From Nothophaeocryptopus gaeumannii (taxonomy: Eukaryota > Ascomycota > Dothideomycetes > Mycosphaerellales > Mycosphaerellaceae), in assembly GCA_031771865.1 (NCBI GenBank), contig JASISA010000025.1:930001-994000 (forward strand): a stretch of DNA of 64,000 bases. Reading direction: 5' to 3'. The translations under genes and the position numbers were made by a program. The notes below the pieces were generated by a model that searched no databases, was not told where the DNA came from, and worked only from the letters and a program-made list of their open reading frames with translations. Below are positions 42,912 through 55,387 of this stretch, one piece after another; within the stretch, counting starts at the first letter, position 1, and each line of letters starts with the position of its first letter.

Positions 42912-45427
42912 CTAATCCTCATCGTCATAAAACTCCTCCGAGCTAGGCCTGTTCTTCCTATTCTTCTCCCCCGCAATACTGCTACTCCGACTCGGACTCC
43001 CATACCAGCTATACCCCTTCCTCGCCTTCCTCTCAGTCTTGGTCTCAACCGCATCTTTATACATATCTCCCAAAGAACTCAGAAACCCGCCAGACTTCTT
43101 GACTGGACTGTTACTTTCTCGTCGGTCGTGTAGAGGGCTCTTCTAACTCCCTCGTCGACCATACGAAGGACTCTCATCCGGATACCGTCTGCCTTTAACA
43201 CCGGTCTCTGCGAAACGAGTCTGTTTGGGCCTGCTATGCCTTCTGTCGTCATCGTAGTAGTCATCTTCGATATCAGGACGGCTGCTACGTCTGTCTCGAG
43301 AGTAGTCTCGTGGATCACGATCGCGTGGGTCGCGGGCTGGGGGCATGTCTCGAGGATCTCTTGGCGATGGGAGAGCTCGGGGGTCTCGCGGATCTCTCGG
43401 AGGAGGCATGTCTCTTGGGTCTCTGGGCGGTGGGCCACCAACATCCGGCGGATAGCGAGGATCGCGGTTATCTCTCGGATCGCGTGGAGGTGGTGGTCGA
43501 GGATCTCTAGGGTCATCATAACGACCACCCATGGAACCTGGAGGCCCTGGAGGATATGGCGGTCCTGCAGGTGGCGGCGAACGGCCGTCATCGAACGATG
43601 TTGGTGAGTCGTACCTCCCTGGTCGAGGACTTGGATACCTTCTGTCATCAGGATGCCCTGGCTCCGGACTACGGCTTGGGTATCTAGCCTGCGCTCGGCG
43701 GATTGAAGGGTTGCGAAGAGGGTTTCCGCCTTCATACGGACTATCAGATGGTAGCGGTGGATGACCTGCTCCGGGTGGCGGAAGGCGCTGCTGGATAGAC
43801 GGAGGCGGAGGAGGATGCTTTGCTACGTGAGCAGCAAATAATGGGCCAGCTGAAGGCCCAAATGATGGACCAACGCCGGTCTGTTGGACGGGCGGTGTCG
43901 CAGGCTTGTCATGGACTGACATTCTTCTAGGAGGAGGGGCTTCTCCTTCAGTACCCGGACCGAAGTAGTCTTCACCGTCTGGCCTGCTAGGCGTCGGGTC
44001 ATGACTTCTTGAATGTCGAAGTCGCTGGTCACGATCAGACCCGGAGTGTGGACCGGATGGATCTCGCCGATGGCGATGCCTGCTGGAGTTTGAGCCCGTA
44101 GGTGGACTATACACTTCTTCATCATCTGCCAGGTCCTCATCCGCCACCATGCCAGACACTGGTCGTTCCGGACGATCAATTTGCGAGCTCCGCCTACGAT
44201 GCCCGTGACCGCGACTGCTGTGGTGGCTGTGAGTAGACACTGGCCGTTCGTCGTAGCGATCACCGTGAGGGCCAGCAGAGGTAGGTGGCAGGGGCTCGTC
44301 TGGATCTGCGCCAGCCCCAGAGTGGCGGCCATCTGGGTGACTTCTTCTCCGTGAATGATGATCTCTTGAGCCGCTTCGACTGTGTCGTCCATTATGCCCA
44401 TCCCACAGATGTGGACTACCTACGTTGCGCGCAATGCGACCAAAAGTTGAGGCTGCCTCTTTGCCCTTGTCCAGCACGGTCGCGCGTGGACTAAGCGCAG
44501 GGCGTCTCGAGCTCCTCTGAACAATAGAAGGACGACCATCCACGTGCCTATACAGGGGATTGCGGAAGTATGCCAGTGCAGGTCCTCGAGAATCTACTGA
44601 ACCTTCCTCATCACTCAGGACCTCGCCTTCCCGTCGCGGTGGATGCACCGGATGTGCGGGGTGGGGACGATGATCCAAGCGGCGAGTTTCGGGATCGTGC
44701 TCAACCTCGATCTGCTTCAGGCGCTCCTCGTCATCGGCTTCCCGTCTCAGACGCTCCGAGACACCCTCATACCACGCAACCATATGCTTATCCGGCTCGA
44801 ATGGGAAACATTCGCGTGGGAGAATCTTTGGAAAGATCTCTCCCGTGTCATGATCTTTAATATCCCACTTGGCGACTGCCTCGCGCAAGAAGCTTGCGTG
44901 TTCTTCGGGACCCAGCAACAGCTGAATAGTCTGCCACATGATCCATCCCTCCGTCTTCAGCGCAGGCACAGTCGGATCTGTGAAGGCGGTCTGATGGGTG
45001 TGATGAAGGGGTTGTAGACTGTGTAGACATCCGAGACTTTTGTAGATGAAAGCGATGCTCTCGCTTGGCGTTCCGAGGAAGAGCTGGTCATAGTTGCCGT
45101 TTAGATCGCGGTAGAAATGCGCAAGTTGATTCGGCGTGAGGTCGGGGTTGTCAGAGGTCTCATATAGTTCGTTCTATTGGGTTGTTAGCATTGCGCCGAT
45201 ACGGACTGATATCGCGCGCATACTATTAAGTCCTTCAGGCCCCTGAGCAAACTCTTGAGCTTGTCGGTGCCTGTCTTGTCCGGCTTGAACAGGTATCCCC
45301 AATACTCGTACGCCTCATGCTGCTCGACTTGTCCCTCGTGCTCATCGGCCTTCTCTCTTCGCTCCTCGTATTGCGCGGCTTCGATATTGGGCGGCGGCGA
45401 TGTCGGTGGGACAGCCGCTGTCGCCAT
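42912..45427 (-). CDS. DUF7514-like protein with a long disordered Pro/Arg/Asp tail
   Basis: I read this as complement(join(42912..43107, 43165..45173, 45224..45427)), 802 residues. The N-terminal 200 residues form a globular fungal domain (DUF7514-like): YWGYLFKPDKTGTDKLKSLLRGL, TPNQLAHFYRDLNGNYDQLF, IYKSLGCLHSLQP, WIMWQTIQLLLGPEEHASFLREAVAKWD. The rest is low-complexity, with histidine/serine-rich, then proline-rich, then repeated DPRD units (RDPRDNRDPRYPPD and similar), and a conserved-looking tail GGFLSSLGDMYKDAVETK. Without the last 57-bp intron (43108-43164, GTATGG...AACAG) an in-frame TAG at 43143-43145 would end the protein 76 codons early. Removing that intron keeps the frame. The function is unknown. 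The fold-plus-tail layout suggests a scaffold with RNA or phase-separation behaviour, which is speculation. Confidence 0.75.
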
Positions 45428-46707
45428 ATTGGCAAGTCGAAGTGTTTCCCGCTGCTTCAAAGTTCCGGATCAGAAACAGCGGGCCCAGTCTAAGGTCTTC
45501 AGATGGTAAGAAGTAGGTTATGAGCTACCGGACGCGCTCGGGTAGGCATGCGATCGGAAGGATTCGAGGCGTTGATTACGGAAAGCGGTATGGTGTGTGG
45601 TAAGACGCAAAGCTGCTTCTTCTCTCACAATCCAGGCATATCAAATTGCGTTTAAGCATCGGTATAATAGGTGTCTGTGTATGGGAGAGAGTGATGTCTT
45701 GTGTCGCATGTGACACAACATCTCACCTCACCCGAATCCAAGCTCAATCCCCGACGCCACTGAAGCAAGCATCACCGCCAAGATGACCAACCGATGCTCC
45801 TCTCCCCACTCTCTTGACACTTCACCTGACATTATTATTTACCTTTCACCTTTACTCCATTAGCGTGCTCGTCATCATCCTCCTCTCTGTATCATCTACA
45901 GGCTACATTCGCCCCGTATGACTCGTAAAGCGCGCTGCTGAATCTGAGTCCTCGCCCCGACGCGAGCGTCCACCGATACGAACTACTAAGCTTAGCATTA
46001 CCTAGCTGCCATGCCAATGAACGAGGCCTGCGACCACCAACGAAGGCATACGAATCTCTTGGAACACAGGTCCCTTGGGAGCGACCTAGAACGCATGCCT
46101 TCGTGGCTTTCGTTGTATGCTAGGCTGTTCCTTTTCGACTATGCCTACAGCGATTCTGGCGAGAGTTCGATTCGTAGAACTTGGTCTTTATCTTTCATAT
46201 TTCTTCCGTCTTCTGCAGCATAATGGGGAAAAAGTCGAAGCGACGTTTCCTTCGGAGCTATTTCTTCTCGGAAAGAGCTTGGGCTGCATTCTCTTGACAC
46301 TCATCACTGATACAAACACATTAGATGGTACATCAAAGACAAGCCTGCAGCTTCGAACATAATTACCGAGCTAGACTGAGACTCTTGTTCGAGCATCAAA
46401 GACTTCTCATATGTGCTCCAACGCAGCGCTCTGGAAACAAAGCCATGAATTCATCCTATCTCGAATGAACAACAACGCGCTCCGCTCAAACCTTCTGAAA
46501 CGTGCCACAAGGCTCGATGGTATCTTTGATCAATAGAAGATCATTGACAAATCCCTACAAATGCACATTTGGCAGAAACTTTCCATCTCATCTGATCATG
46601 ATCTTTAGGCGAGATGTCCGGTCCACTTCTCATCGAGTACGCTGACCTCGATACTACCGCTCCGAGTACAGGTCCCCTCTTGAACTTGAGTTCCACCCGA
46701 GAGCATC
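45428..46707. other. Intergenic, no gene seen
   Basis: About 1.3 kb with no supported gene. It holds the promoter of the DUF7514-like gene. The frame at 46011-46223 has no character. The right end merges into the relic F-box copy. Confidence 0.4.
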
Positions 46708-47304
46708 GGCGTCGTCATTGAACAGAATCATCTGCGGCGCGCTGAGATCGCAACCTTGCGTGATAGCTTCAGCATTGCCAATCTCGAAGACACCGACATT
46801 AATCGCATCATCGCCAATATTGACACAGCCTCGCAGTCTTTCGAGCCACTTATAACCGCTTTGTGGCAAAAGATACCAGCGCAATTTCGCCCATCCGCAA
46901 GGTCGGCAGCCAAGGCAATGGAAGTTTTCAGAACTCCAGAACTTCTCGAACACGTACTTTCCTTCCTCTGTCCAGTCGAGCTCCTTAAAGCGCAACATGT
47001 CTCGCGCGATTGGAACGACTGTATGACCGGCTCTATCAAGATCCAACGCATGCTAGAAATCATACCAGACGCCACTGCGCACTACTACTCGCCCTTTGAC
47101 TAGTATGACTCCATCTCGGATTATCTTGTCAAGCGCTGCTCACCAGGTCTCACGTTCGATCAACTCAACTGGGGCCCGTTCGAGAGCGGATACTCGACTG
47201 ACGTCACTCCACTACACAACAGACTCGAATTTGAAGTATCATTCTTCAGCCTGTCCCGTCTGGGCAAGCGATGTCGATCGATGCTACTCTGCCAGTCGCA
47301 GTGA
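46708..47304 (+). pseudogene. F-box protein relic, copy 1
   Basis: This matches the gene at 47573-48683 in inverted orientation. Readable pieces are a coiled start (VIEQNHLRRAEIATLRDS), SFEPLITALWQKIPAQFR, and the F-box FRTPELLEHVLSFLCPVELLKAQ followed by SRDWNDCMTGSIKIQRML. After YYSPFD an in-frame TAG (47101-47103) interrupts. The same frame then continues with CSPGLTFDQLNW and HNRLEFEVSFFSL to a TGA at 47302-47304. No start codon lies in frame before the coil, so the N-terminus is lost too. F-box proteins recruit substrates to SCF ubiquitin ligases. This copy is almost certainly dead. The TAG could have arisen from CAG by the C-to-T change typical of RIP. Confidence 0.75.
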
Positions 47305-47572
47305 TGCTGGTGTTGCTTCAAGGTTGAGTTGTTCGTTGTTTGAAGTTGCTATGCGCGAGTTCAAGCGCAAAGAGTAAGCACGTCGCGGAAGTCCAAGCTC
47401 AGGTTAAGCTTTAAGCTTTGACCGCTTTCACATTCACTCAAATCTCCGCAAGCCGCCATCCTCTTATACATGGTTCATCGCTCCAAGGTCTCATTTTGGG
47501 ATCTTTTGCATTTGAATCTGTCCTGATATACACGCTCTCGATAGCTCTATGCCCTTCATGCAGATCTTCACC

Positions 47573-48683
47573 TCAGTAGTCATCTTTCGATCGCATGTGC
47601 CCTACCGCACCAATTTCGCAAGTTTGTAGAAAGGTAGGGCCGCTTCTAACACCCCCAATACAACAAGAAGATCCCAAGATAAGGTTCCGTGACCTCAATG
47701 GGTGTCGCAACCTTCCAGACTCTCTGCCAAGCCATTCCTCTACAACGTCTCTAGCCAGCGTAGTCGTTCCCGTCATGGTAACGAAGAAGAGGTGAGCTGG
47801 GTCGTTGCACGTCATGTCATCCAAGATTTCTTTTGCAGCATCGAGAACGTGACCCACGGTTGATGCCCGTCTTGGATGTGACTATTTGAGTGAGACGTGA
47901 GGCTTCGTCCTAGCCGCTGACCTCAACCAAGACTTGTGCATCCTTGAGAGGAGGCTGACACGCCAGCAGCTTCCGGCATTGGGAGCCGATGATCGGCAAG
48001 TGGCCGTTGCATTCGAATTCCAGGCGGTTGGGTCCGTACTGGTTGTCAACAGGCCTGATCTTGTGACTGGAATAATCACCGATGAAAGGCTGCCAACGGT
48101 CATCGCATGAAAACGGCGTGCACGCGAAGATGTGTCCTGCTGCACCATAGCTTTGTGTAGTGTATTCGAATGGCGAGTAGAAAGGGGCTGTGTCATCCGG
48201 AATGAGGCCCACTATGCGCTGAAGCATGACAGATCCCTTAACGCTATCTCTTCAGTCTCGTCCGGTCTGCTGTGCCTTTAATAGCTCAGACGGCGCGAGA
48301 AACGACAGGACGTGCTCTAGAAGCTCCGGTGTTCCGAATACCTTGGCAGCAGCGACAGTAGATTGGCTTGTTTGCCGGTTGATGGCAGGAATCTGCTTCC
48401 ACAGAGACTCGAGAAGCGGCGTGAGTGATGCTGCAGCTGTACCTGCGGTCGCTATAGCTGCCTCAATTCCAGCGTCTCCGAGAGTGCTTGACTTTGAGCC
48501 GCGTTGGAGGGTTTCAAGGCTTGCTTGGAGTTGCTGGTTCTGCTCGAGTATGTCTTGTAGGTCCTCAAATGAGATTTCGAGCTTAGGTGGCGTTGATTTG
48601 TGACCGTAGGGCGTTCTAGAGTAGGTCGAGGACTTCTTTGGTGACGCCCGCTCGATATACTCAACAGCCAGGAAGCCAGACAT
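47573..48683 (-). pseudogene. F-box protein with a nonsense codon, copy 2
   Basis: The model is complement(join(47573..47881, 47922..48683)) with a 40-bp GT-AG intron. From the ATG at 48681-48683 it shows a helical start (ISFEDLQDILEQNQQLQASLE), SLTPLLESLWKQIPAINRQ, and the F-box FGTPELLEHVLSFLAPSELLKAQ. An in-frame TGA at 48252-48254 follows, where copy 1 has Trp (SRDWND versus TGRD-stop-RD). Beyond it the frame continues normally with LQRIVGLIPDDTAPFYSPFEY, NRLEFECNGHLPIIGSQCRKLLACQPP and a C-terminal domain ending at 47573. No splice sites would remove the TGA. One nonsense change is therefore enough to explain the loss, and the copy may be recently dead or a null allele. A separate start downstream of the TGA cannot be excluded. 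Confidence 0.72.
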
Positions 48684-49317
48684 GTTGGGCAAGTGGCGCG
48701 ATCGAATCGTCCACGGGAAGGTCTCGAGGTGTGCAGGAGCTAGCGGACGGATTGACAGCGTGGTGCAGGCCGTAAGAGGCCGTGACAAGGCCGTTCGAGG
48801 AGGACTCGGACGTACGACGCTGCGGTAAACGCGATTCTGTCTGCGGTCGTTGTCTCGGCGGTGCGTGTGCAGGGATACGGGATGCAGGTTTTAATCGTTG
48901 TCCAACTGCTCCGAGGAAGATATGGAGTTGTCGCGCATTTGGTCGTGAAGAGGAGAGGCCTGTGGCGTGAAGCTTGTTCTGCGCTTTGACCAGCTTCACA
49001 GTCAACTCAGCCCACAGACAGACAGACCCCTGCCTTCTCGACACCGTCACGTCACTCACAGCCTGAGTCTCAAAAGAGACGGCTACTCTCAACACCTTCC
49101 ATTCCACCTACACAGTGTACACCACAGTGAAAATACTAAACAATCCAAAGGAAACTGTCGCGGTCAAGCCACGCGCGTAGTGGTATCTCAAACCCATTCT
49201 TCCCAAACTTCTTTTTGTCCTTTCCCTTTACCTTTCTCGGGCGCTGCGACCGCTATTACGCAGCAAGCCTCCCTCTAATCCCCTACCTCAAATTGCATGA
49301 ATTGAAACATCCATCAA
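48684..49317. other. Intergenic, no gene seen
   Basis: About 630 bp containing the promoter side of F-box copy 2 and the 3' flank of the tricalbin gene. Nothing else was recognised. Confidence 0.4.
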
Positions 49318-52300
49318 TCAAGAAGCCTTCCCAATCACCGCCACGTGCTCCTCATCCCTTGGCCCAATCGTCGCACTACTACTGCTCACAGCAGATAGAT
49401 TGGACGACGCCACCGAGGGACTGCGAGATAGCGTATCGAAACTCGGCGCATAGCTCATGGCGCTGAGCTCCGTACCCTCCCTTCTCAGAGAATTCCCTTT
49501 GCTATTTCTCCTACCAAACACTCCCTTGACGCGATCCGTTGTCCGTCTCGTGAGAGACCTTTCCATGCCTGACTGCTGATCTGGTACCTAACCAGAAGGC
49601 GTCACGCTACGTTCCCGCCTGCTCATCAGGCGACCCATACCCTTGTGCTTGCTAGCAGGTGACTCGCTCGGTGCGATACTGCCCACATCGGCAGGTTGGA
49701 AAGCAGTTCTGATGACGACTACACCGGCACCAGCACGGACCTCACGCTCGCCCCCAGAGGACTGATCATTGATGAAGAAGGTGTTTTCGCCGAGTGCCTC
49801 GTCTCTACCGAAGGTCTTGTCGTTTGCCACCCTCAACTTGAACGGAGCCGCTGCGTTGCATTGAACCTTCTTCTCTTCGTCTTCGTATGTCGCTTCGCCA
49901 GTCTTGGCTTTGATGGCTTTCGTCTTGAGGATCTCCTTGCTTCCTTGGTAGATGTGAACCTCTAGCTTAGTGTCTTCTGGGTAGCCGGAGGCGCTTAGCA
50001 CACTGATGACTGCGGTGCCGGTATCGCCTGCCATCGCTGGGCTGAGCGAGCCAGCGCCGAACGATGTGTGTCGTTGGTGAGGCGTGCGAGGCGCCTGAAG
50101 CGAATCTTTTCCAGCGATGCCATCGATGGAATTCCCATTTGCGTGGCCGTTGGCGGCGGTAACAGGTCGACTGTCTGGTTCGCCCGATTCCATGCTGGTT
50201 GGTCGGAGTTCGCCAGTTGCATCTTCAGGCACCTGTACGTCTTGGTTGCCACTCACGGTTCTCCTCTTGAACCCGCGGCCAACGAAAGTCGCACCACGGA
50301 AAATGCCTCCTCCAACTGCGCTTCCAACTTTGCCCACGCCCTTCACTGGCGCGCCAATGACCTTTCCGGGCGCCGCGAAAGTACCGCTGAACGTGGAAGA
50401 CCCTTGCCGCGACCGAGTGATGTAATCTGGCTTGAACAGCATCTTCAGGCGAATTACACCGCTCTGGCCATCCAGATTCAATTTCATCTCCTGCGCCTGG
50501 AATGGCTCCAACACGTCGAGTGGGATGTGTGCAGCACCCAAGAAGTCAGCCTTGTCGCCAAAGTCCCAATCGTAGACATTGACAAGGAAGTTTGCGGCCG
50601 TTCGACTCCGAATGGGAACCTCGAAGAATTCATTCCAAGACGGGTGCAGCGTCTTCTTTTGCTTCGACGTCTTGTACACTTCCTTGCCACTGAGCATAAA
50701 GCGGCAGTACGGGTCGGAGAAACCATTGCGATCCGCGGCTGGAAGATCATCTGCATCTAAAACCTCAACGCGGAGGTTGCCCTGGTTGTTGAAGGACTCG
50801 CTGGGGTCAAGCTGCATCTTAACAGGCAAGTATCGCATTGAAAGCGTGATCTTGCTGTCATGGCCATGCTCGTCCTTCAATGTGACGGTGTGCGGTGTAT
50901 ACAGGCAGCGCTTGAGTGTATCGACCGTGTTCGCAGATACTTTGGCCTTGATGTCATCTTCCTTATCACCCTTTTGATCCTGTTCCGACACTACTCGCAG
51001 TGTTATGCGAGACAAGTCGAGTTCACGGACCATCGCGTCGCCAGTCTCGTTGAAGGTGTGCTGCTTCGATTTCGTTTTGCCACTTGACCATGCGGGATAT
51101 TTCATGTCATCCATCAGCACTTGCAGGTACGTGTTTGTGTGTGCTAGCTCGGCTTCATGCATGGTGAAGACAACGAGGCCAGACTCTGTACCGATTAGCA
51201 AGGATTCGACGAAGTGAAATATCGCATTTCTTACCGTAGTTATGGAGGTCATCCACGCCAATCTTGACTTTGGGAACTGCTTTCTGATGGACCTCTTTGG
51301 CCTCAGTCTGCTCCTTCTCACCCTCAGCAAGAGCCCTTCGCATTTCTGCTTCTTCGCTCTTGCCGTTAGTTGAACCGGGTCGAAGACTGCTGATTGTGCC
51401 AACAGTTGCGCTGCGCATTGCACGAGGAGCATTGACGTTTTCACTGCTGCCGGTCTGTGACCCAGTCTGGGAGCCATCAGTACTGGTGTGGACCTTCTCT
51501 TCTTCCTCGTCATCCGGGTTGATCACGTTCAAAGTCGGGTAGAATGCGACAGTAAAGTTAAGCGTGCCCTTGGGAGGGCTCCTTCCCATGCGCAGAGGCG
51601 CGGAAATGACCTGATTCTTGCTGTCATGGATCTCATATTCTCCGTTCTCGCCCTGTCTGATGTACTCCGCAGCAGAGATCTCCATCTGGCCCATGGTTCG
51701 GTCTTTCCCAACATTCTCTTCGTCCATGACCTCAACCACAAGCTGCTCGCGAACCGAGTGCACTGGAACGTAGAACACCTCGTCCCAGTCCGGATTGAGA
51801 TTATTCTTGAATGTCACGGTCCTGCCCTTCTCGATACCAGAAAGTAGAACACGAGCGTATGGGTCGGATTTGCCAACAGTATCTAGATTCTTCAGATCTT
51901 TGCCGGACTGGAAGTGGAAGCGCATGACGCCGATAGGGTCGATGTAGCCGTTGTTGCCTCCAGCACTGCCGCTGAGGGCGACTGGCTTCCATTGGAGTGA
52001 CATCTTGGCGCGTCCTGACTTTGTTCCTGCCAGATTGAACCATTCCTGGCCTTTGGTAGTCAAGTCGAGGAGGTCATCAAGCTTGATTTGGTAAGAAGCA
52101 AGGATAGGATCAGTCGCCAGGTCGCGATCGTCCTTGATGACCAACCCTAAACGAGCCTTCTTACGATCCGTGATGAGCATCTCTTTGGCAGCATTGTCCC
52201 AGACCGGATTGTTGGTACGCTTGAGCTTCTTGGATATCTGCACCTCCTTCCCATTAAGAAGCAGCACAGCGTATGGATTCAGCTGTCCAATCATAGACTT

Positions 52301-54181
52301 GCTGCCGTCCAAATCCTTGGCTTGCTCAACGATGAACTTGGCGATACCCGTCGTGCTCTCTGGTGGAGGAACCTCCTTGCCATCTGCCAGCTTCTGACCT
52401 TCGAGAACTGGGAAGAAGTTAATGTCGCATTGCACAGTGCCGCGGGCCCGTCCATTGGCAATGACCTCCAAAGATTGATTCTCATGCGTCGGGTCGTTCT
52501 CCAGTTTTTCCAGATTGAAAGTAGCAACGCCCAATTCCTTGTCTTTGCGGAACTCGTTGTAATCGAAAACGGCGATCGTGAGCGGCTCGCGCAAGCTAGT
52601 GAGAATGACGTTGACAACTTCATTCCATCTTGGGTTGGCGTTCCCTTCAACAGTCTTCGTTTTCCCAAGCACTTCCCGGTTGTTGACGGAGACAGTAGCG
52701 TAAGGATCTGGAGTACCAGAGAACTTGTCGGGATTCTTCAGGCCCTGCGCGCCATGGAATCTGATTTGAAGAACACCAATGGCTTGGTCGACTGGGGAAC
52801 CAGCCAACATCTTTGCAAGCTCGATTGGGAAAACATTTGGAGAATACATCATCGGTCCGAGATTGGCGTGGATTTGCTCCTGGATGAATCCCTCCAAACC
52901 CGGGATAAAATTGATGTCAAAGCCCAGCATGTCTCCTCCGAGCGGCTTGCAGACATAGTCGATTGTCGGCCTCTCCAAGAAGCAAATCTCGACACGCTCC
53001 ACAAATGGGTATGACAGCATCAGCTTCATCTTCACACGCATAACGCCTGAGCAGGCCATGTCTTCCACAATGACGTCCAGACCTTTCGAGATCATAGCCT
53101 TTCCAACGCGCACCTCTAGGACGACCTTTGGGTTGACCTTGTTTTTCAATTGGCGCGCAGTCAAGTCTGCAGTATCGTTTGGTGTAAAGCTGAACTTCCA
53201 GTCCATGATCACAGTATCGTCCTCGGCTCTTGGGTATGTCTTGACGTGCTCCATCCTCGGCGGCTTCGTGCCCAGTGTGAACATCTTCATCCTCATGCTG
53301 TCCAGGAAAGCAGGGGTCGACGTGCTCAGGACCTGGTCAACCGAGGCAATGATAGAGCCGCACAGAATCGGGGCATAGATGGGCCAGAATTTGGCCATGA
53401 AGCTGTTCATCCACTCCAGCGACTCCACATCCGTCTCCAAACGGTTCTTGGCGAGCTCTCGCGTGATATCGTCTCGGAAGTTTCGTCGCACTCGGCGCAG
53501 AGACGTTCGGTAGTATGTCCCCAAAACTGTCATCAAAATGAAGATCCATCCTAGCCCACCTCCTAGGACCGCAATGGTCCAAGATGCCAAGCATGCAAAG
53601 GCGATGACTGCAGCATTGTGATACCAGTCTCCAAAGAACTTGTCGTCGAGCTTCCCTTCGAGTAAGGTCTGGTGATCTCGCATCTCGTCCACATCGTCTT
53701 CGTCGCCCGGGTTTCCAAAGCGCGGCGCCCAGCCGGTCTTCTCGTATACATCGCCCTCTTCCCTCGTGATATTGCCATTGGCGGTACTGGTCGGCGAGGA
53801 AGGGATGGCGATGGCGCCTTCTTTGCTCGGAGGTGGCAGATCGTATCCCGCATCTTGCCCATCGTCTGCATCGGTCACTAAGGCGGCGACCTGATGTTTC
53901 CGGTGCAGGGCGGGGCCGGCGCGCTGTACGCGTGGTCGGTCAGTATACATTTCTCATAGCCCTAGAGTGAGGCCGCTTCCTACCGCTCTCGCCTGCGCTG
54001 CCTTCTGCTCTGGCGTTGCATCTGGGTCAAACTCCATTGCTGGTGCTCCCGCCGCTCGCGCCTGGTCGTGAATGGCCTTTTCCGCATCCGCGGCGTCTAC
54101 GTTGCTTGATGGATCCTGGGCAGCTTCCACGACGCCCTGAGCCTTCAGCTCGTTCTCTCGCCCTTTTGTGCCGTCCAACAT
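49318..54181 (-). CDS. Tricalbin: SMP and multi-C2 ER-plasma membrane tether
   Basis: The model is complement(join(49318..49580, 49641..51185, 51235..53923, 53984..54181)), 1,564 residues. Tricalbins anchor in the ER by a hairpin and bind the plasma membrane by C2 domains, moving lipids through the SMP domain. Seen here are a hydrophilic N-terminus, a membrane hairpin (AVIAFACLASWTIAVLGGGLGWIFILMTVLG, about residues 175-205), the SMP domain (SLEWMNSFMAKFWPIYAPIL to the DINFIPG region), and several C2 domains with the loops GTPDPYATV, GKSDPYARV and FSDPYCRF. One degenerate C2 (GQLNPYAVL) lacks the first Asp. A final C2-like domain is followed by a basic Ser/Arg tail. The last 60-bp intron (49581-49640) contains an in-frame TAG. 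If it is retained, the protein ends at 49588, 89 codons short. The start is the ATG at 54179-54181. Confidence 0.9.
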
Positions 54182-55387
54182 GCTTGCGGTGGCCACCGTG
54201 TAAGCCGTGGTACGGAGGAAGTCGACGGAGCTGGCAGCTCAGGGAACTGCCGAGCTCTCGTGAAGGGATACGGTTGTCTAATCTCTTGGCCTATTTCCGG
54301 ATTGCTGGGGAGTGTTTGGGCGCAATCGCCGCGGTGGAAGATGGATTCAACGGAGAGGGAGAAGAGAGATAAAGAGCGTGTGGAAGGTCCTATGGGACGA
54401 AGGGGAGGTGATGGTGGCGCCTGTGAGAGGCTGAGGTGTACAGTAATATGGAAAGTGAAGAGGCGTTGACGCTTTGCTGGTGGAGGTACGCGCCATCCTC
54501 CCCAGCTCGTTTGGTAGCTTCCACGATCTCAATGTCCCTCGTCTATATTGCAACTCTAATCGGCCTTGTTCGAGGCATATCTTGCATCTTACATGTGATG
54601 CTCGTCAATAATAATGTCTACTGCAGCTATTCCTGCCCTTTTCCATACCAATGCGCCTTCCCTCCTCGTGGAGTTCGTCTTTGTCGTCGTGATCGGCCAA
54701 GATGTCGCCAACAGCTCGCAGCCACGCAGTCAGCCACACTCTGCAGTGCCATGAGCGCCTTGAGAGACGTGCGGCCGCAAGCTCGCGTCACGCCTGCAGG
54801 ATCCTTGTTGGCCGTCCATCGTCTTGATCAACTGCCCGCAAACTTGGAACTGTCACGGTGAACACTCCGTTCGCCTCGCACCACTTCGCGCTGTCCGATG
54901 TCACATCAAGGCTTCCTTGTTGTGCTGCAGCAAGGAGCGCGGCAGTACAGACGGGACGGCCTTCTTCAGAGCTTGTATGCGTGCTGAAGCAGGAACTGTG
55001 CGATGACGAGACGCCTGGAACGTGCTGTCCGGACGAGACGTTTCGTAGCTCCGGCCAATGACACGCCAAGACATCCACTCCGCCAACTGTATATGTACAA
55101 CGTTGCTGTCTCTATGTCCGCTCGTGCGAATCTAGCCACTCAATGTCACCCTCAGACACCAGCCCATACCTTGCAGACGAAGCCACTCGCACGAGACTGG
55201 CGTCTACTATACCGCAACAGATGTCTTCAGCTTAGACTTCTGAACTGATGGCGGAGATAGAGATTTCCCCATCCGCTGATGAGGTATGCAGAGGTCAAGT
55301 ATAAACAACCAATATGTCTGCTTCGTATTCAAGAGATGCAAATTCCATACAGCTTCTTCTTCTTCCCGAACGGCCAAATCTTTCACC
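54182..55387. other. Intergenic region between divergent genes
   Basis: About 1.2 kb holding the promoters of the tricalbin (minus) and the SDR gene (plus). No further gene, RNA or repeat was seen. Confidence 0.4.

Noticed and set aside
43143..49590. In-frame TAG codons in two neighbouring genes as a sign of stop-codon recoding
   Set aside because: Both TAGs fall inside plausible 57- and 60-bp introns that keep the frame, so normal splicing explains them. Other genes use TAG as an ordinary stop.
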